64,000 nt of DNA from Polytrichum commune. Taxonomy: Eukaryota > Streptophyta > Polytrichopsida > Polytrichales > Polytrichaceae. Made by a program: the position numbers and the translations under genes. This document shows, in pieces, positions 33,420-47,420 of the stretch; position 1 is the first letter of the stretch; the number at the start of each line of letters is the position of its first letter. The stretch covers positions 41,076,440 through 41,140,439 of the forward strand of contig OX485807.1 of assembly GCA_950295325.1 (NCBI GenBank), in the 5' to 3' direction. The notes beneath the pieces were generated by a model, which saw only the letters and a list, made by a program, of their open reading frames with translations, did no database searches and was not told where the DNA came from.

Positions 33420-33880
33420 CTTCAATGTTTCAAATCGAATATATATATATATCTATATATCTATATATATATGTGCATTTCCACTTAGTGAATAATAAGC
33501 AGTTGATTGGGACTTCATTTCTGAAGTGAAACCATCAATAAAACATGGAATTAACGTGGAAATTAAAAGAATCTTATAATTTTCTCATTAGCATCGAGGT
33601 TATAGTGTTTGTGACTTACCATTTGAAGGGTCGTTGCATTCTTAAGGCTACCTAGTCCACAAAAACCCATATTGAGTGCACATCAACTTCAAGGCCTAAA
33701 ATCCAATATATATGTTCAGTATTACTTAGTAAAGAAACAACTGATTTGAGTTTCATTCCCAAAGTGAAATTGTCTTTAAAGTATGTAATTAACTTGAAAG
33801 TTAAAGATATGAAAAATTCCTCATTAGCATTGAGGTAATAATTATTGTGACTAAGCATTTAAGAGGGCCTTTGTCATATT
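33420..33880 (+). repeat. family D, two tandem units (about 241 bp)
   Basis: Both units carry ACTTAGTGAA or ACTTAGTAAA, GAAGTGAAACC or AAAGTGAAATT, and CTCATTAGCAT. A third copy is at 21345-21600. Confidence 0.65.
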
Positions 33881-35604
33881 AAACCTAATCTTGAAATTTG
33901 TGTTAATTTTAGTTGGTTTGTCTTATAATGTTTCACTGTTTTCTTCTCCTCTCACAAGTAAATTTCTACAAGTATTCACACACATTCAAGCTAATTAAAC
34001 ATAATCAAACGTTCAATTTGCGAGGCGGGCAACATTTTCCGGTTGGGTTCATATAAGTTTTTAGGGGGTTACCCAAGGGTTGCGGGTTGTAGGCCTCGCC
34101 CTTATCCTATCATGGGACCCCTTCCTTGAAAAGCTTTGTCTAGCATATGGCAATAGTAGGTACACTCTTTAAACAATGTTATGTTGAAAATAAATCCATT
34201 GATTACAAGGAAAAAAATTTCTAATCATCTCATTGAAGTTAAGATTCTTTCAAGATCTCAAAGTGCGGTTGACTTATACGCTTCTGTCCTCTATTGTCTT
34301 CCTCTTGAGACTCCATATATAACATCATTAAGCACCTAAATGATGGTCTCTTTCCCAAGAAAGAGGTGCAATTGAAAACTATGAATTTATAGATGCGTGT
34401 CGAAAACTTCACAATACACAACATGGGTGTTCCCCATTAACCGGAAATCCTAGAATTAAAGAAGAAACATAATTGCCTAAAACCTAGTCACATAGAATAC
34501 AACCAAGAAGCTGAGTAATGTTATGTCTATTTGTATATGACCAAGAAAAAGACGAAATAGATGTGAAACCAATGCAAATTTGTATGACACAATGGGACCA
34601 AAATTCTAACCAAATCGTAGGGGTCGTTACATTTTTAAAGAATGTACGAGGTGGCGCATTACGATTGGTAAGCAACCCCTCCCCCCCAAGAGGGGTGATG
34701 TTAAAATATCTTACGTCACGGAAGACGGTGTTGCTAATCACATCGTGTCATTTGTGATGTGACGTGGTGTGTGATGCATGTCTAGCCTTGAATACATGCT
34801 AGCAGATAATTCCAAAAACTATCACGGTGAATATTATTTAGTGACATTCATTGGCATTCATTAAGATATATGTCCCAACACACATGTCATTAACAATCAA
34901 AATATTTGTGAAAGCATAAAATTTATTTGAGTGGTAGGTTTGAAAAAATCCAAATTAGTCATGCAAGACGCGTGCTCTAGGACTTGTATGCCATTAGTGA
35001 TTTATCTCCTCCATAAGAAATGCACAATATGAAATGTTTAAGAAAACTATCACAGTGAGGCTTTATTTCTACTATTCATGACTAGCTTACAAATGCACCA
35101 CATCTTACATTCTCAAAAAATGCTCTTCATGTGAGCACCGGCAACCGGATATTTTTCAAAAGAATTGCAAATTTACTGTTGTATTAGATTTGAAAAATCT
35201 CAATCGTGCATGACATGTACTCTAAGACTTGCATGCTAATAGTAATTAGACTCTTCCATGTCATTAGAATGTAGAATTCTTACTACCATTCACTACCAAC
35301 ATACAAGTCCCATAACACACGCTTGAACAATTGGAGGTTTTTTTCCGAACTTTTGCAAATCTCTTTCTATGATAGATTTAAACGTTTTATTCAATTCCAC
35401 AATGTGTGTATCCTAACACTCCTAACACTCACATGTTGATAAGTTAGGATCATTTTACACTTGAGTTTGAGTGTTCTTCACATGTGAAATACAAATTATG
35501 TGATTGGTCGAGAAACCAGAGTCGATCCAACTTTGCTTTTACTAACTGAGACACTTCCACAAATGATGAGAAAATGCTTGTTTTCGTTTCAATGAACTAG
35601 GAGA

Positions 35605-35800
35605 ACTGACCGCTAAGTTAGCTACATACGAACCGGATGAAGTTCAAGACCTTGGGCAAATTACTGATCATTTGAGAGGAATCTATGGAATATACCTCAG
35701 ATTAGTAAAGAAAAAAAAGCAAAAGATCACAACTCGTAAGCACTGGGATTTTGACAGAATTATACCCAAAATTCTCCCTAGACACTCTTTCGTTCTGGCC
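35605..35800 (+). repeat. family B repeat (ACCGGTT-rich)
   Basis: Contains GAACCGGATGAAGTTCAAG, TTACTGATCATTTGAGAGG and ATGGAATATACCTCAGATTA, matching the other family B copies. Confidence 0.6.
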
Positions 35801-37844
35801 AATAAATCAAAGAGCACTTCTGATGAATGTTCATTGAGAGCACCTTTGTTAGCAACATGACTCAAGCATATATCTAAGGTCAAGGCATCCATAGTCAACC
35901 ATGTCCACTTAATCACTTACTAGGGTCATGTACCTGTAATGTCAACATGGAGTTCCAAAGTATGTGAAAGTGATAATCACTGGATATTGTGCTAGAATAT
36001 TCTTACCCCAAAATCGTTAGTTACAAAATCCTCAATAAAGCATGGCATGGTGAGAAAGCTCATGATCTTATTCCAAAAACAAATGTTGCCCAACTTAGTT
36101 GTAGCTTCATACACCAATCAGTGGTAGTTAATGGCATTAATACAAACATGATGAAAGCGAAAAAAATCATGGCAATGGGTTGCGCCCACTTTGATTCTAG
36201 ATCTTAAAAGAGGGGGTTGTCTTGGTTTACAGTGCTCCTACCTTAGATGGTGTTAAAACCATAATTAGGAAATCATGGTGATTATATGAACTCATCAATT
36301 GTGGAGGTGAAATGCAGTGCATTATATAATAGTCTATAAATGATTATTTTATGATAAATTGGTTCCAAAAATAGCATTAGAGACCTCAAATAAGTGTAGT
36401 TGAGTCTAGTTGGAGTAAATTAGGTTTCCACCTTGTAGGGGACCTGTTTTTACTAGGGCTCTTTCATCCACGATGGATGAGTTTACATGGACACCACGAT
36501 CCCAAGCCCTAAAACCATAGACTTGGGCATGGAGCATAAATACTAATACTTAGAATTTAAAATTTAAAATGATTCTCGTTGGCAATCGACATAGGATTCC
36601 AAAGCTCCAATGTATGTTGTAGTTGAGTGATGTATACAAAAGTTATAGGGGATCAATGTTTCATTGGTAGATGACCCAAGACCAACATAGGTCAATCCGA
36701 CATTAAGGTGGTGGACATTCTCACAATCTACATGACTTTAGCATGGGATTGGTAGGGGGGGGGGGGAGTGTTGGTTTTAGCATGCTCCATCATTAATGCC
36801 TGCTATGATAATAGTCCACCTATGAAAATAGATACTAAGCCAACTTTTGCCCGCCCATGACCACATAAACATGGACTAGAGGTAGTGAATGAACACCAAT
36901 GTTCCTTCTTCTCTTCTTCTCTTGCCCACTATAATAGTTAAGGGCAAAGGAACATATGCAACATGTGAACGGGAGGATTTGAAGGACAACCCATGCCAAA
37001 TCTCCAAGGTTCCTAATAAGTGTGAGCCACATTAATTATCTCTTCTAGAAAATTGATGTGGGTGAATATTACATTATATACCATTTTTTATAATTAAAGT
37101 GGCTAAAGTTTTATTTTATATAAGGTGAATTTGGTCGCAAGTCTGAGGAGAAAACTGAGGAAAAAGACGCGAGATCTTGGACCCATATTATTTCCACCCA
37201 CACTAATAAAACGATCGCGTGTAGTGATGAGTACCATGTCCCTACATTTGCGGGTCTTACATGATTTGGTTCTAGACTTGAACACCTCTACTTGCAGTGT
37301 ATCACTAACAAGCATTCATGGTTTTCGTCCTTCGGACAAGCGAAACAACCAAGAATCTCGCAAGCTATATAGGTGGATATGTACCTGGCACCTATCGTGG
37401 CTAAACTTGGACTCATCACTCATGGGTACTGAGCCAATTGGGCCATTATGAGACAATCCGTGCTGTCACAATTGATGAGATATTCCATATTACAATTGAT
37501 TATTTGCATGGTTTTATAAACATGTGTGGGTGTATTAGAATGGTTGAGTTGTATTTTAAGAACCCTCAACGGGTATTTTCTTGTACCAACTAGCAATCAT
37601 TACTTTCCCATCACGTTCCCTACATTAAATTGAGTGGACCAATTGGCTCATTTTAGTTGATAAGGCCATACTCTCTCACTACTAGCATACGACTCCTACG
37701 CAACCGTTCCACGTCGATGAAAGAACAATACAAATCTATCACGATGCTAGATATCCAAATTCCTCAGGTAAGTAGGATACGTTTCCAGCGACGTAGGTCA
37801 AATGCCTAGGATGCAACTGCTTGTAGTGACTGGTTACTACAACA

Positions 37845-38100
37845 CAACGTCCCGAGAGATTTTTGGGCGTAATCGGTCAAAATCCAAGCGTTTCCAAGTC
37901 CAACCGGTGTTACATGTTGTTGATCGTTTGGGGTGTTTTCTTTACTAATTTGAGGTGTGTATATATATATATATATATATATTCCACAGATTCCTCTAAA
38001 GTGATCAGACACTTTTTGTGAAGACCTGAACTACTTCAACTGGGTATTTCTCAAAATCAACCGGTTCATCTGCAAGTAGCTGTCCGTTCTCCCCCTTCAT
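37845..38100 (-). repeat. family B repeat, inverted copy
   Basis: Reverse-strand match to the family: CCAAGTCCAACCGGTGTTACATG and GATTCCTCTAAAGTGATCAG, interrupted by a TA run (37960-37981). Confidence 0.6.
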
Positions 38101-38324
38101 TGAATGCTCTGTATACAGCTCATGGGCACTGGTAATTACTGCAGTAGTACTGGCCGAAGAAACTTGGTTTCTTTGACCCCAACTTCAAAGACCTGGAAGT
38201 GAAGCACTTACTGCACCCTGGACCTCTCACACGAACAAAAGACTTTTGGGAGGTGGCAGTACTGCAGGTGCACATTTCACTCTTCACGAAACAACAACAG
38301 CAGCAGCAGCTGAACCGCTCATCG

Positions 38325-38830
38325 CCAATGATCGAGGAGAACCAGTGGTTAGTTGCAGATGAACCGGTTGAGTTTGAGAAATAACCGGTTGAAGTTCAGG
38401 ATTGCAGGAAAATTACCGATCATTTTAGAGGAATCGATGCAATATACCTCAATTTAATAAAGGGAAACCGAAAGATGTCAACAACATGTAACCGGTTGGA
38501 CTTGGAAACATTAGGATCTCAAACGATTATGCCCAAAAATCTCCCCGATGACTGCTCATCGCATCAGCTTAATTTCCATTGCAATGATCGGGGAGAACCG
38601 GCAGTTAGTTATAAATGAACCGGTTGAGTTTGAGAAATAAGCGGTTGAAGTTCATCAAGACTTCAAGCAAATTACCGATCGTTTTGGAGGAATTTGTAGA
38701 ATGTGCCCTAATTCAAGAAAGGAAAACCGGAGGATGTCAACATGTGACTGGTTGGACTTGCAAACACTAGGATCTCAACCGATTAGTATGCCCAAAAATC
38801 TTCCCGATCACTGTTCCATCAACGAATCGA
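38325..38830 (+). repeat. family B, two tandem units (254-bp period)
   Basis: Both units carry ATGAACCGGTTGAGTTTGAG, CGGTTGAAGTTCA, AATTACCGATC and GGTTGGACTTG. They hold the densest ACCGGTT/ACCGATT words in the window. Confidence 0.75.
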
Positions 38831-38984
38831 TTCATGGGAGTGTGTAACTTGTCGTTTACATCAGTTCATTGAGGGCCAAGCTCATTTAACGGTGTGCGGG
38901 TGTTGATCATTTGGTGATAATCGGACGCTTATATTTGATTTGAGTGTGGGTTAGGTGAGGATCAGTGTATGAACATTGTGAAAA

Positions 38985-39275
38985 CGTGTGTTTGCAAGAG
39001 ATTGGACTGTGTTGTCAAATTGGATCAACTACTCTAGGTGAGTTGATAGTGAACACAATTGAGAGGACTTGTGTGTTTAGTTGAGGAATCAAGAAACACG
39101 CATTTTAGATAATGATAACTAAGTAAGGGGAGGTCCGGTGTTCGATATGATTTTTGTTCATGTTTCGTCATAGATTTGGTAACACAACACAAGTTTGGAG
39201 ATGTAGATTTGATCGCTAGGAGATGGAGAGCAAGAAAAACAAACCGAATCACACCCATGTGTCTCAACACCTCTT
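38985..39275 (+). repeat. family C repeat
   Basis: Carries GAGATTGGACTGTGTTGTCAAATT and ends near AACAAACCGAATCACACCCA. Clear relatives at 48090-48430 and 51790-52110, all on the plus strand. Confidence 0.65.
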
Positions 39276-40696
39276 CGCATGCAAAAATGAATCTCGCCCC
39301 TTGATGAACCGATATGGATTGCACTTTGTTCAAAATCCTGCACCAACACTGAGCATGCAACACCAAAAACTTAATGAACATGGAACATGTTGTATGCAAA
39401 TCAAAACAACAACGCACTTCCAACCAAATCTTCCATTGTACCAAAGGATAGCTCTATTGAGCATGGCATGGTTAACAAAATTTTGAGCACATAGTCCAAT
39501 CTTTTTAACACGTGACATCAGTTTTGGTGTCCGTTCTTAGATTCACACCTAACTACATATCACACACCACTCAAATATAGTTGTCTGATTAAAATGAGTA
39601 ACCCAATTAGGTCCATTTACCTTTGCTTCAAGCCATGGACTTGCCAAGATCAACATGTGAACCTCAACACAAATGACATATACAACCTTAAATTCACATA
39701 CTTCCCATGGGATATTCATGAGCTAAGACCTTGGGTTTGAGCCACCCTTAAACGATGCGATTTTAGTTTCTTTGTGATGAATGATGATGTGAGTTTTTGT
39801 GAAGGGGCCAAAGTATGGTTAAGTGCACAAGAAAACTGGTATGCCCTTCCACAATGATACACTTTCAATATATAGTAAGGGAAGTAGGCTCAATTCTATA
39901 CAAAATGTCATTTCAAGACCATGGAGCCCTCCAATGGGTTTAAACCAAACATAGTACAAATGTTTTGCCTCATTAGTATTATGAAGATACGTATGAAGTA
40001 GATCCTAAAGTGGGTGGTGGATTTGAGCTAAAACCTACTTCATTTCAAACTTTGTCATGATTTGTGTGTATAGTTTAACTATTTGGCAAGGTCATATTGT
40101 ATATTAGTGCACCACAATTTTTGAAGAAACATACATTCTCTTAAGGTCTACTTCACCCTTACTTTTTGAAAACCAACAATTAGGGAAGTAATTCTACAAA
40201 CTTAGAGTCCACTTCTATGGATGTAAATCATGTAGTTTGCAAACACATTTATGAAAACATCATGACCTACCTTATTAGTAACTTTAATATGAATCATAAT
40301 ATTTGTTTTGGGTTATATAACTAGAAAATGTGTCTACTTGCATCTCTAAACCGACATGGTACAACTTTTGTTCACTTTACCATGCTTTGGCCCAAAGTTC
40401 AAGAACATGCACAATTCTTCATCTAGTTTCATGGTGCTCATATACCATACCAACATATGAGACTTGGAAACAACATGTCATGTGTTGATGACAAAATATG
40501 CAAATCTACTAGGTTAGATTCACATACTATTTAGTGATGCGAGACAATTTAGATCAGCACATGACATGTCACCCAAGTCTCATATGCTTGTAGTGGTAAT
40601 AACAACAATGTTCAACAGATTAACCCACGATCTCTACAATGGGCACTAATGTGGTGAGATCCCTCAAACCTAGGATCAATAACTTCACAACAAAAC

Positions 40697-40731
<35 letters not shown>
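40697..40731 (+). repeat. (GATA)n microsatellite
   Basis: Uninterrupted TAGA/GATA units, about eight to nine copies. Confidence 0.95.
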
Positions 40732-40732
<1 letters not shown>

Positions 40733-41459
40733 ATCACTATATTCGTTAATTGTAGACTTTTTCATGATTTGGAGACTAATCAAGGACTTCAAGACCGATA
40801 TCATGTTTAGTGCATGTTTTGATTATGATATAGAGATTTATTATATTTAGAAATATATATACTCCTCATGCATAAATATGTAGAAAGTTCATTACCAATG
40901 TTCCACACGTTCACAATATTGCATCCCAAACCATGAGTAAAGTTTATTTTGAGACTTTCCAAAGTCTCCAATTAACAAATATAATGATTAGATAGGAACG
41001 CTAGCCTCTTGTGGAGGCAAGCATGCTACTTCCATACTACAAAGATTTCATTCACGCTCATTAATTTTGTAAGCTTGAGCATGATTCATTTTTTTTCTAT
41101 TAAAAACACAATGGGTTTTGTTATGATGTGGCGATTTCCCACAATTTGAGCAGGAAGTAAAGTAGTTGAAATCACTACAAGCATATGAATCGTGGACAAT
41201 TGACTTGCGTCAGTGAAAACTTGTCCTATGTTACTAGAAAATCTGCAAATCTACCATGTCTACTATCCTAGGAGAAGTGGGTGCAAAGCTAAAAGTAGTT
41301 GTCTTAGGTCAAGTGATCTTAATTTTGATACTATCCGTAACAATCATTGTTATCGTGTCTAGAGATTTTATTTTACAGAACACGTCTGAAGTGGTAATTC
41401 TATGTGGCACTTTAGATGTGGTCAACTTCTTTAGAATGAGTTTAAAACGGGTTTAGAAC

Positions 41460-41885
41460 TTGGTTTGGAGTTGCTACAAGATTATTAATGAACACAATTT
41501 AAGCGTGTTTTGAGACTAATTTTTTGGATGGTGATCCCTACTTTAGAAATTTTCTACTATCAAATCATATCTAAACATAAAACTTAAAGGGGATCATGTT
41601 CTAATTTAGACGCAAACATTATTAATGATTTCTCTCAAAGTCTTCTTTCCAAGCATATTGGTTCTATTTTCAAAGAGAGGGACTAGTATGTGATCATTTA
41701 ATGAGGAATAGATTTTTCACTTTGACCTCTTGCAATATTTTCATTTCTACTTTAATTATGAATACTTGAAATAAATTATTTCAAGCTTTGTAATTGCTAA
41801 CTAGATGAGGCAAATTCTCATTTGATCCAACAATATAAAATTATATATGGAGTTGGAAGTGCCCATAGTGCGCCCACGTGTCTTC
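41460..41885 (+). repeat. family C-related repeat, divergent
   Basis: Shares TTTGACCTCTTGCAATATTTTC-like and GGAGTTGGAAGTGCCCA words with the unit at 51020-51320. Confidence 0.5.
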
Positions 41886-42061
41886 TATAAATCTTGAGCC
41901 CTTGTTTACATAAAAATTAGAGTGTCATGAATACTCTTCGTTCTCTCCATAAGGTTTATGGCCATTGCATATGCAACATGCTACACAATGCACTAATGGC
42001 CATTGCAACTAACTATATCCCATGGTGTAACAAGCAATGATCTCCATGATGGCATAGCATG

Positions 42062-42150
42062 TTGGGGCAAAACAACCCATACAATGGTTCCTTGCAGCAT
42101 GGCTGTAGTCATCTAACAAGGAACTAGTGTATGGGTGTGTTTGCCCTCCC
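42062..42150. mobile_element. solo Mutator-like foldback MITE
   Basis: Arms GGGGCAAAACAACCCATACA and the inverse of TGTATGGGTGTGTTTGCCC surround a short loop. Both sides carry CATAGCATGT, a 10-bp duplication. It is the intact counterpart of the split element at 252-660. Confidence 0.75.
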
Positions 42151-43073
42151 CGACATAGCATGTCATGCTTCAAATATTTTAATATCCTATTTCATTAGTC
42201 CCTGCATTTGTATTTATACTTTTTACTTCGTAGTGACATTGTCAACTTGTAGTTCCTCCAGGTCTCATATGCTTGTAGTGGTTTATTTGGCAACTAAGTT
42301 TCGTAGCCTAGCATGTTATCACTAAGAGGAAGATAGGATGCATTTTGGACTTCGACTTGGTTGTGAGGTGGATATGGAAATTGGCTCTGCAAAATGCTTC
42401 GATGGCTTAGTACTAGGATCCGCTCCATGAAAGCCTTTGTGACTTTTGTGTTCTTATCTACTACACCACTTGTGGTACTTAGTGTCATGCACACTATTGG
42501 CGAACAACCTAAACTAGATCCATGCCAAGATATTAGTAAGCGCATTTGTCAATTGCCAAGTGTCATGAGGTGACACTAATTGTGAAGTGTTGATCAATAG
42601 TGAAACCTAGGATACACCTCAAGAGAGGGTAAGGGACATTATTACATATATCTGGGGGGGGGGGGGTGGTGCGAATTTCATACCACATACAAACTAACAT
42701 GAGTGTAGAAAGGAGTATTATTTGCAACATTGGCGTACATAGTATACATAAAGGAGAGGTACTATAAATTTTAAAAGGCACTTAAGTATTGTGGAGTAAA
42801 GGTAGATGTACAATAGGGGCCCTATGGCTTAGAGAAGGTTTTGACAATAGATGTCCTAGTTTCATTTAATTACCTTAATTCATCCAAATGACGCGTGTTT
42901 CAGTGTTAGATTATGAATTATATCCTATGAATGAAAAATGTTCAATGACTTTCTCATTGGAAAGTGAAGGTGGACTATATTTGTAATAAAGGCATATTTA
43001 TTCCATGATTACTTTTTGTGTGTGTGTCGTGGAGGCATTTATCAGATTAGGTTACGAAGCTTAGTATAGAAAC

Positions 43074-43702
43074 CTTGGGGGAGGTCACTTCCTCTTATAT
43101 TAATGCATACACGTGGGCTCATGACCTATTTATCGGGGGGCTATTTACCTTGTAGAAAATATTACAAGGTATGGTATTTTTCAAAATAAAGGTAAATGCT
43201 TATATTTTAATACACATAATCAATAATTATAATTTCTTGGTGGAATCATTTAAAAAATACCCTATTTTACTTATAGTACCAAAGAAAATTGGAAAGAAGA
43301 TTGCAATTCAAACAACGCGCTGAAATTTTCCCTCCCGGCACGTAGGTAGTGAACATTAACTCCACATTGGATACATTGGTTCAGTATCATTCAAGCCAGC
43401 CATCCTGCGAAGTCATCCATCTGAGGTTTTTCAACAAAATATTACCTCTTTTCATTCACTAGCACAAACCCTACCCTAGACCCGCTACCCCTAGTAATTG
43501 TTTCCACGCTATTTTACCTAAATTGACTAGATAAAAGAGGTTGTTATATGTGATGGTATTTTACATGTAAACATGTTTCATTATTTTGAAACCCCTTATA
43601 TTATATGTATGTTTTTTTGCAAAATTTACCTACAATGAATATATTAGACCCTATTTTTTAATCGCACATTGTTTCTACGATTTTTGCGAGTGACCCCCTT
43701 AG
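43074..43702 (-). mobile_element. poly-G-ended DNA transposon, copy 3
   Basis: Identical 8-mers ATAGAAAC flank it (43066-43073, 43703-43710). Ends are CTTGGGGG and CCCCCTTAG. Its reverse complement aligns along its length with copy 2, sharing CTCTTATATT-ATGCATACACGTG near one end and AGTGACCCCC at the other. No coding frame. Short G tracts (5) suggest an older or contracted copy. Confidence 0.85.
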
Positions 43703-43710
43703 ATAGAAAC

Positions 43711-46483
43711 AAAAGTCCTTTTCCTAGTCAACCATTAGTATGTATACATTTGTTTTTCTCTATAATTTTCTCGTATATAAGGGGTTTTATTTTGTAATCA
43801 CCCACACACATCATTTAGGTTTCCAGTTGAAGAGTCCACCCCTGGGTACGTATGTGACACTAAATACCATAAATGTTGTACTCGATCTAGAGAAGTGTAA
43901 CACTTCAATATTTCAATCTTGTGATTGCGGCATTTAATGCTTAGATAGACATCTTTTTACTTGAATTAGTGTGGACACAAATTGGGGTAGACCTATCTAC
44001 TTATTGTTGGGGCACATGATACAAGGGAATTTGGCAATTTACCACCTAGGGAAAGGACAATAAACATCCGATTTGTTGTGGCATTGAATTTGGTGTGCCA
44101 TTATAACCCTTACGTGCCTACCAAGCCATATAGTGGTTGATGGATGATATCAAACATACTTCTATGTTAGAGGGAAGCTTCATGGAAGATCAATGCATGC
44201 ATTATTGATTTGCAAGAATAATAGCTTTTGAATGGTAGAAACCTCGTGATCAAGTGGCTTACATGCATATTTTTCAACAAAGAAAAAGTGGTTATGTCAA
44301 CCAAGTTCCTTTGATCGAGAACTTACTATATAAGGAAGTTTTGAAAGTCTTAAATATCTTAGGTAAGATTTACGGAAATTTTATTTGTTATTGTGGTAGG
44401 TTTCAAGCACTTTCATCCATTCACACCAAATTTGAAGTGAAGATCTTATATTATGAAAATTTTAGAAATTTCAGAAAATGAATGCTCTGCATTTATATAA
44501 AATTGTTATTGCACATTTGATTCCAACCTCACCTATGTGGCCCAAATTTAAGATCAAACATTTTTCATTTGTAGGCCAAGATCAAAGCATGCCTTTAACA
44601 TTCACTTTATGATTCATCTTTGATTTTGGTCCAGTCCTCTTGACATTTAGGTGTTTATTAAATCGGATTCCGTGATGTTATCATATGACTTTGACATGAA
44701 ATTCCTCCAGTTGTCATCCACTGATTGCAAGGCAATTAATATGGGTCAATGGTGAACAATGTGGGCCGTACCAAACGGACATTTGTTTAAAGTAGTGACG
44801 ACTTCCTCATGTTTGTTCAGTTCATCACTTGTTTTCATAAGTAGGTGGTCAATTGCCCAAAGTTTTGAGTGTTGCCACATCATCAAAAGACAAATGGCAT
44901 GATGTGGCACAAGACCCGGCATGGATTCACATGTTAATGATGGTGTGACCATGACATGTGGCATGGTGTGACTCATCCACATTGATGACAAGTTTGGTGC
45001 ATGACAAGTACACAAGAATATTTAAATTGACCGACTTTACAATACACCATATTTAAAAACACGTCATTTGGTACATGGAGTCTTCGATGTTGAAGTTCTC
45101 ACATACATTTCTAATCAAAATACTTGCACCTCATGAGAGCTTTTCAATTATTTTCTAGAGCCCTTCATGAACATAATTTTAGTTTTATAGGAACTTGCTA
45201 TCGAAGCTTGAAAACAACACTTTCTTCAAACTTGACAAAGTTTGATTCCATAAATACAAGAGGATATTTTTCTACAAAAAGTCCACTTGAAGAGAAAACA
45301 TGCCTGCAAATCTTTTTTGTTTCTAGCTCACGAAAGTACTAGCTCGATTCGGAGATACCACCTCAAATTTTGACAACCAAATTTGCATGTTGATTAGGTC
45401 TCTCTTAGTGTAAGTCCGAGTTGTGAATCCCACTAAAGCTAGAGGAAAACTTGAGAAGTTCAATGACAATTTGTTTGAACCTTAAATCATGCCCTAGAAC
45501 ATGAATGGGATTCACTTTGAACTTAAAGTAGACATTAAATTAACTTGGGTTTCAATCTGTCTTAAGTTATATGTTTTCTAGATAATTTGATGTCAGAATA
45601 AGCTTCAAGGCTTTAAATTAGTTTAGTGGGACACATTTGAAATGATTCAATCACAAGCCTATAGAAGACACATGTTGTTAATACGGATGGATGAAAGGTA
45701 TGTTTACAACCTCTCATAGAGAAATTGTTAAAAGCATTTTCTATGTGGGTCTTCATTGTGACACTCTTGCAAAATATTTTCCAGAATTTTGTGAATGGGT
45801 TAGAAAAGGGGGTGTTCTTTGAAGGAATTTTTTGCATTCCACATGCCTTAAAGACATCGAAATATATCCACCATGAGGCATGGGCACCCTCCCTTTTGTT
45901 TTGTATACATGTGTGTTAACCATGTAATACTAGGGGGAAGGGGGGGGGGGGATATTGTATTAAATTCTAGGAGTTTTTTGAGAACCTTGAATTCTAAATA
46001 TCTTCACTTTACACCAATTTTTGGTACTCTTTTTAATACCTTAAAATCCCCAGGGCCCTTGTTTTCCCAACATGCTACATTTCTTGCAAAATACTAGGAT
46101 AACAAATTCAAACCGAACTACAAACCATAGTTATCATCATGTCAAATCACAAGTTGATATTATGATATTATTTCAAAGTGACCTAAAACATGTTGAATTA
46201 ATAGGTTACTTTAGAAATAATATCATCATGTCAAATCACACTTATAACGTACAACTATTAATTTAGAGTCTTTAAACATGTATCTTTTGAAAAGCGTCTA
46301 ATACTCCAAATACCAGCCTAAAAGTGAATACTTTCAAGACCTCACTTCCGACAGTGTTCATGGACATTCATCAACCCTTATATTACATTAGGATGTCTCT
46401 TTTGAACACTAGTAACTTGTTGACATAACTCTCCACAAAACATTGACTTGGAGTCCGTTTCGATGGACAAATTTATGACACTC
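43711..46483. other. gene-free stretch
   Basis: AT-rich, without motif-bearing frames. The only landmark is an orphan G run near 45933-45950. The frame at 44254-44481 has no recognisable feature. Confidence 0.45.
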
Positions 46484-46846
46484 CACTAAGTAGTGTATTT
46501 AGTACTCACCACTCTATTTGTCTTGCTCAATACATACTGAAACCACCCTTGTAGTGTCACCAACATGAAATGTAAACCTAACATTATCTGGTAATTTTTG
46601 TAAATATTTTCTGGGCATCACAAATTTACAATGTTGCAATTACTGTCACTTACTAAGTGGGATTTTCTTCCAAATTTCAATCATTCCAGACAATATTTCA
46701 CTACAAAGTTGCTTGGATGCAGAATATATCACACTTTGCTTCAATAATCGGTATGGTTTTCATCCATGACAATACTTGTAAACCTAATCATAAGAAGTGT
46801 CATTAGAAAAGTTCCCAGAGTGACATGAAATAGCATATACGTAGAG
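46484..46846 (-). mobile_element. family A MITE, degraded inverted copy
   Basis: Starts CACTAAGTAGTGTATTTAGTA. Carries TGTCTTGCTCAATAC inverted relative to GTATTGAGCAAGAC of the other copies, and ATAAGAAGTGTCATTAGAAAAG near its far end. The terminal TA flanks are decayed. Confidence 0.6.
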
Positions 46847-47069
46847 TAGTTTCAAATATGTGACTGAAGGACTTAATTTGGGAAGCATATAACACGGGCA
46901 CACAGAAGGAGACGTCAATGTGTTGCTTCCTAGTACAGAGATATTCACTGCCCTCGATTTCTCTGATGTGTTTGTAAAATTTTCCTTTGCAATATAACAG
47001 ACCCTTTGTTCAATCACACCGCGTTTTTGATAGTGAACCAGATGTGTATCTCTGGGCCTATGCAAGTGG

Positions 47070-47290
47070 AGATCCAACCCCTAGTTACAGATGGGCCAGT
47101 TGAGATTGAGAACTGATTCAAGTCAAGACTTTAGGCAAATCGGCGATCAATCTAGAGCAATAATCGATAGCATACACCTCCGATTACTTACGCAAACCGA
47201 AGTTCATCAACATTCAACCAGTTGGACTTGGAAAACACTTGGATCTCGACGGATTGTATCCAAAATCTCCCTGGACACTGCTCCAGGCGT
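47070..47290 (+). repeat. family B repeat
   Basis: GTTGGACTTGGAAAACACTTGGATCTC and AAAATCTCCCTGGACACTG match the family; the ACCGGTT words are decayed. Confidence 0.55.
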
Positions 47291-47339
47291 ATATTGGAGT
47301 TGTATAAGGCACGGTTTTTAAGCTAAGAATGGACACCAA

Positions 47340-47420
47340 GAAAACGTGTGTAGTTACAACGAGATTGGACTGTGATGCTCAGAATACAAGACCCATTCTG
47401 ACTTCAATTGTTAACTTCAT
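47340..47420 (+). repeat. family C repeat, short piece
   Basis: Contains GAATGGACACCAAGAAAACG and CGAGATTGGACTGTGATG directly after a family B copy, the same order as at 38.3-39.3 kb. Confidence 0.5.

Larger units (their letters stand above)
31518..38324. other. gene-free repeat-rich flank
   Basis: AT-rich DNA without a supportable gene. Holds a 94-bp tandem duplication (32931-33092), two tandem family D units (33420-33880), family B copies (35605-35800 plus; 37845-38100 minus), an orphan G run (36755-36766) and a CAATGGATGAGT repeat word near 32772, related to ones near 36472 and 55287. A short frame near 36000 (LNKAWHGEKAHDL) faintly recalls copia integrase but is too short to call. Confidence 0.45.
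38831..43065. other. gene-free stretch with family C repeats
   Basis: Family C units lie at about 38985-39275 and 41460-41885. A (GATA)n run is at 40697-40731, a solo Mutator-like foldback at 42062-42150 and an orphan G run at 42654-42666. No coding region is supportable. Confidence 0.45.

Noticed and set aside
33225-34130. GC-rich segments with GCCCGCCCCGCCC near both ends of the family D tandem, read as inverted repeats
   Set aside because: Some words are inverted and others direct, so a single element could not be defined.
36000-36207. Possible copia integrase fragment (KAWHGEKA)
   Set aside because: Only a short pattern resembles the family; the following residues and the expected GC motif do not fit.
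37125-37451. 108-codon open stretch with basic N-terminus
   Set aside because: Starts at GTG rather than ATG, has no motif, and lies among old repeats.
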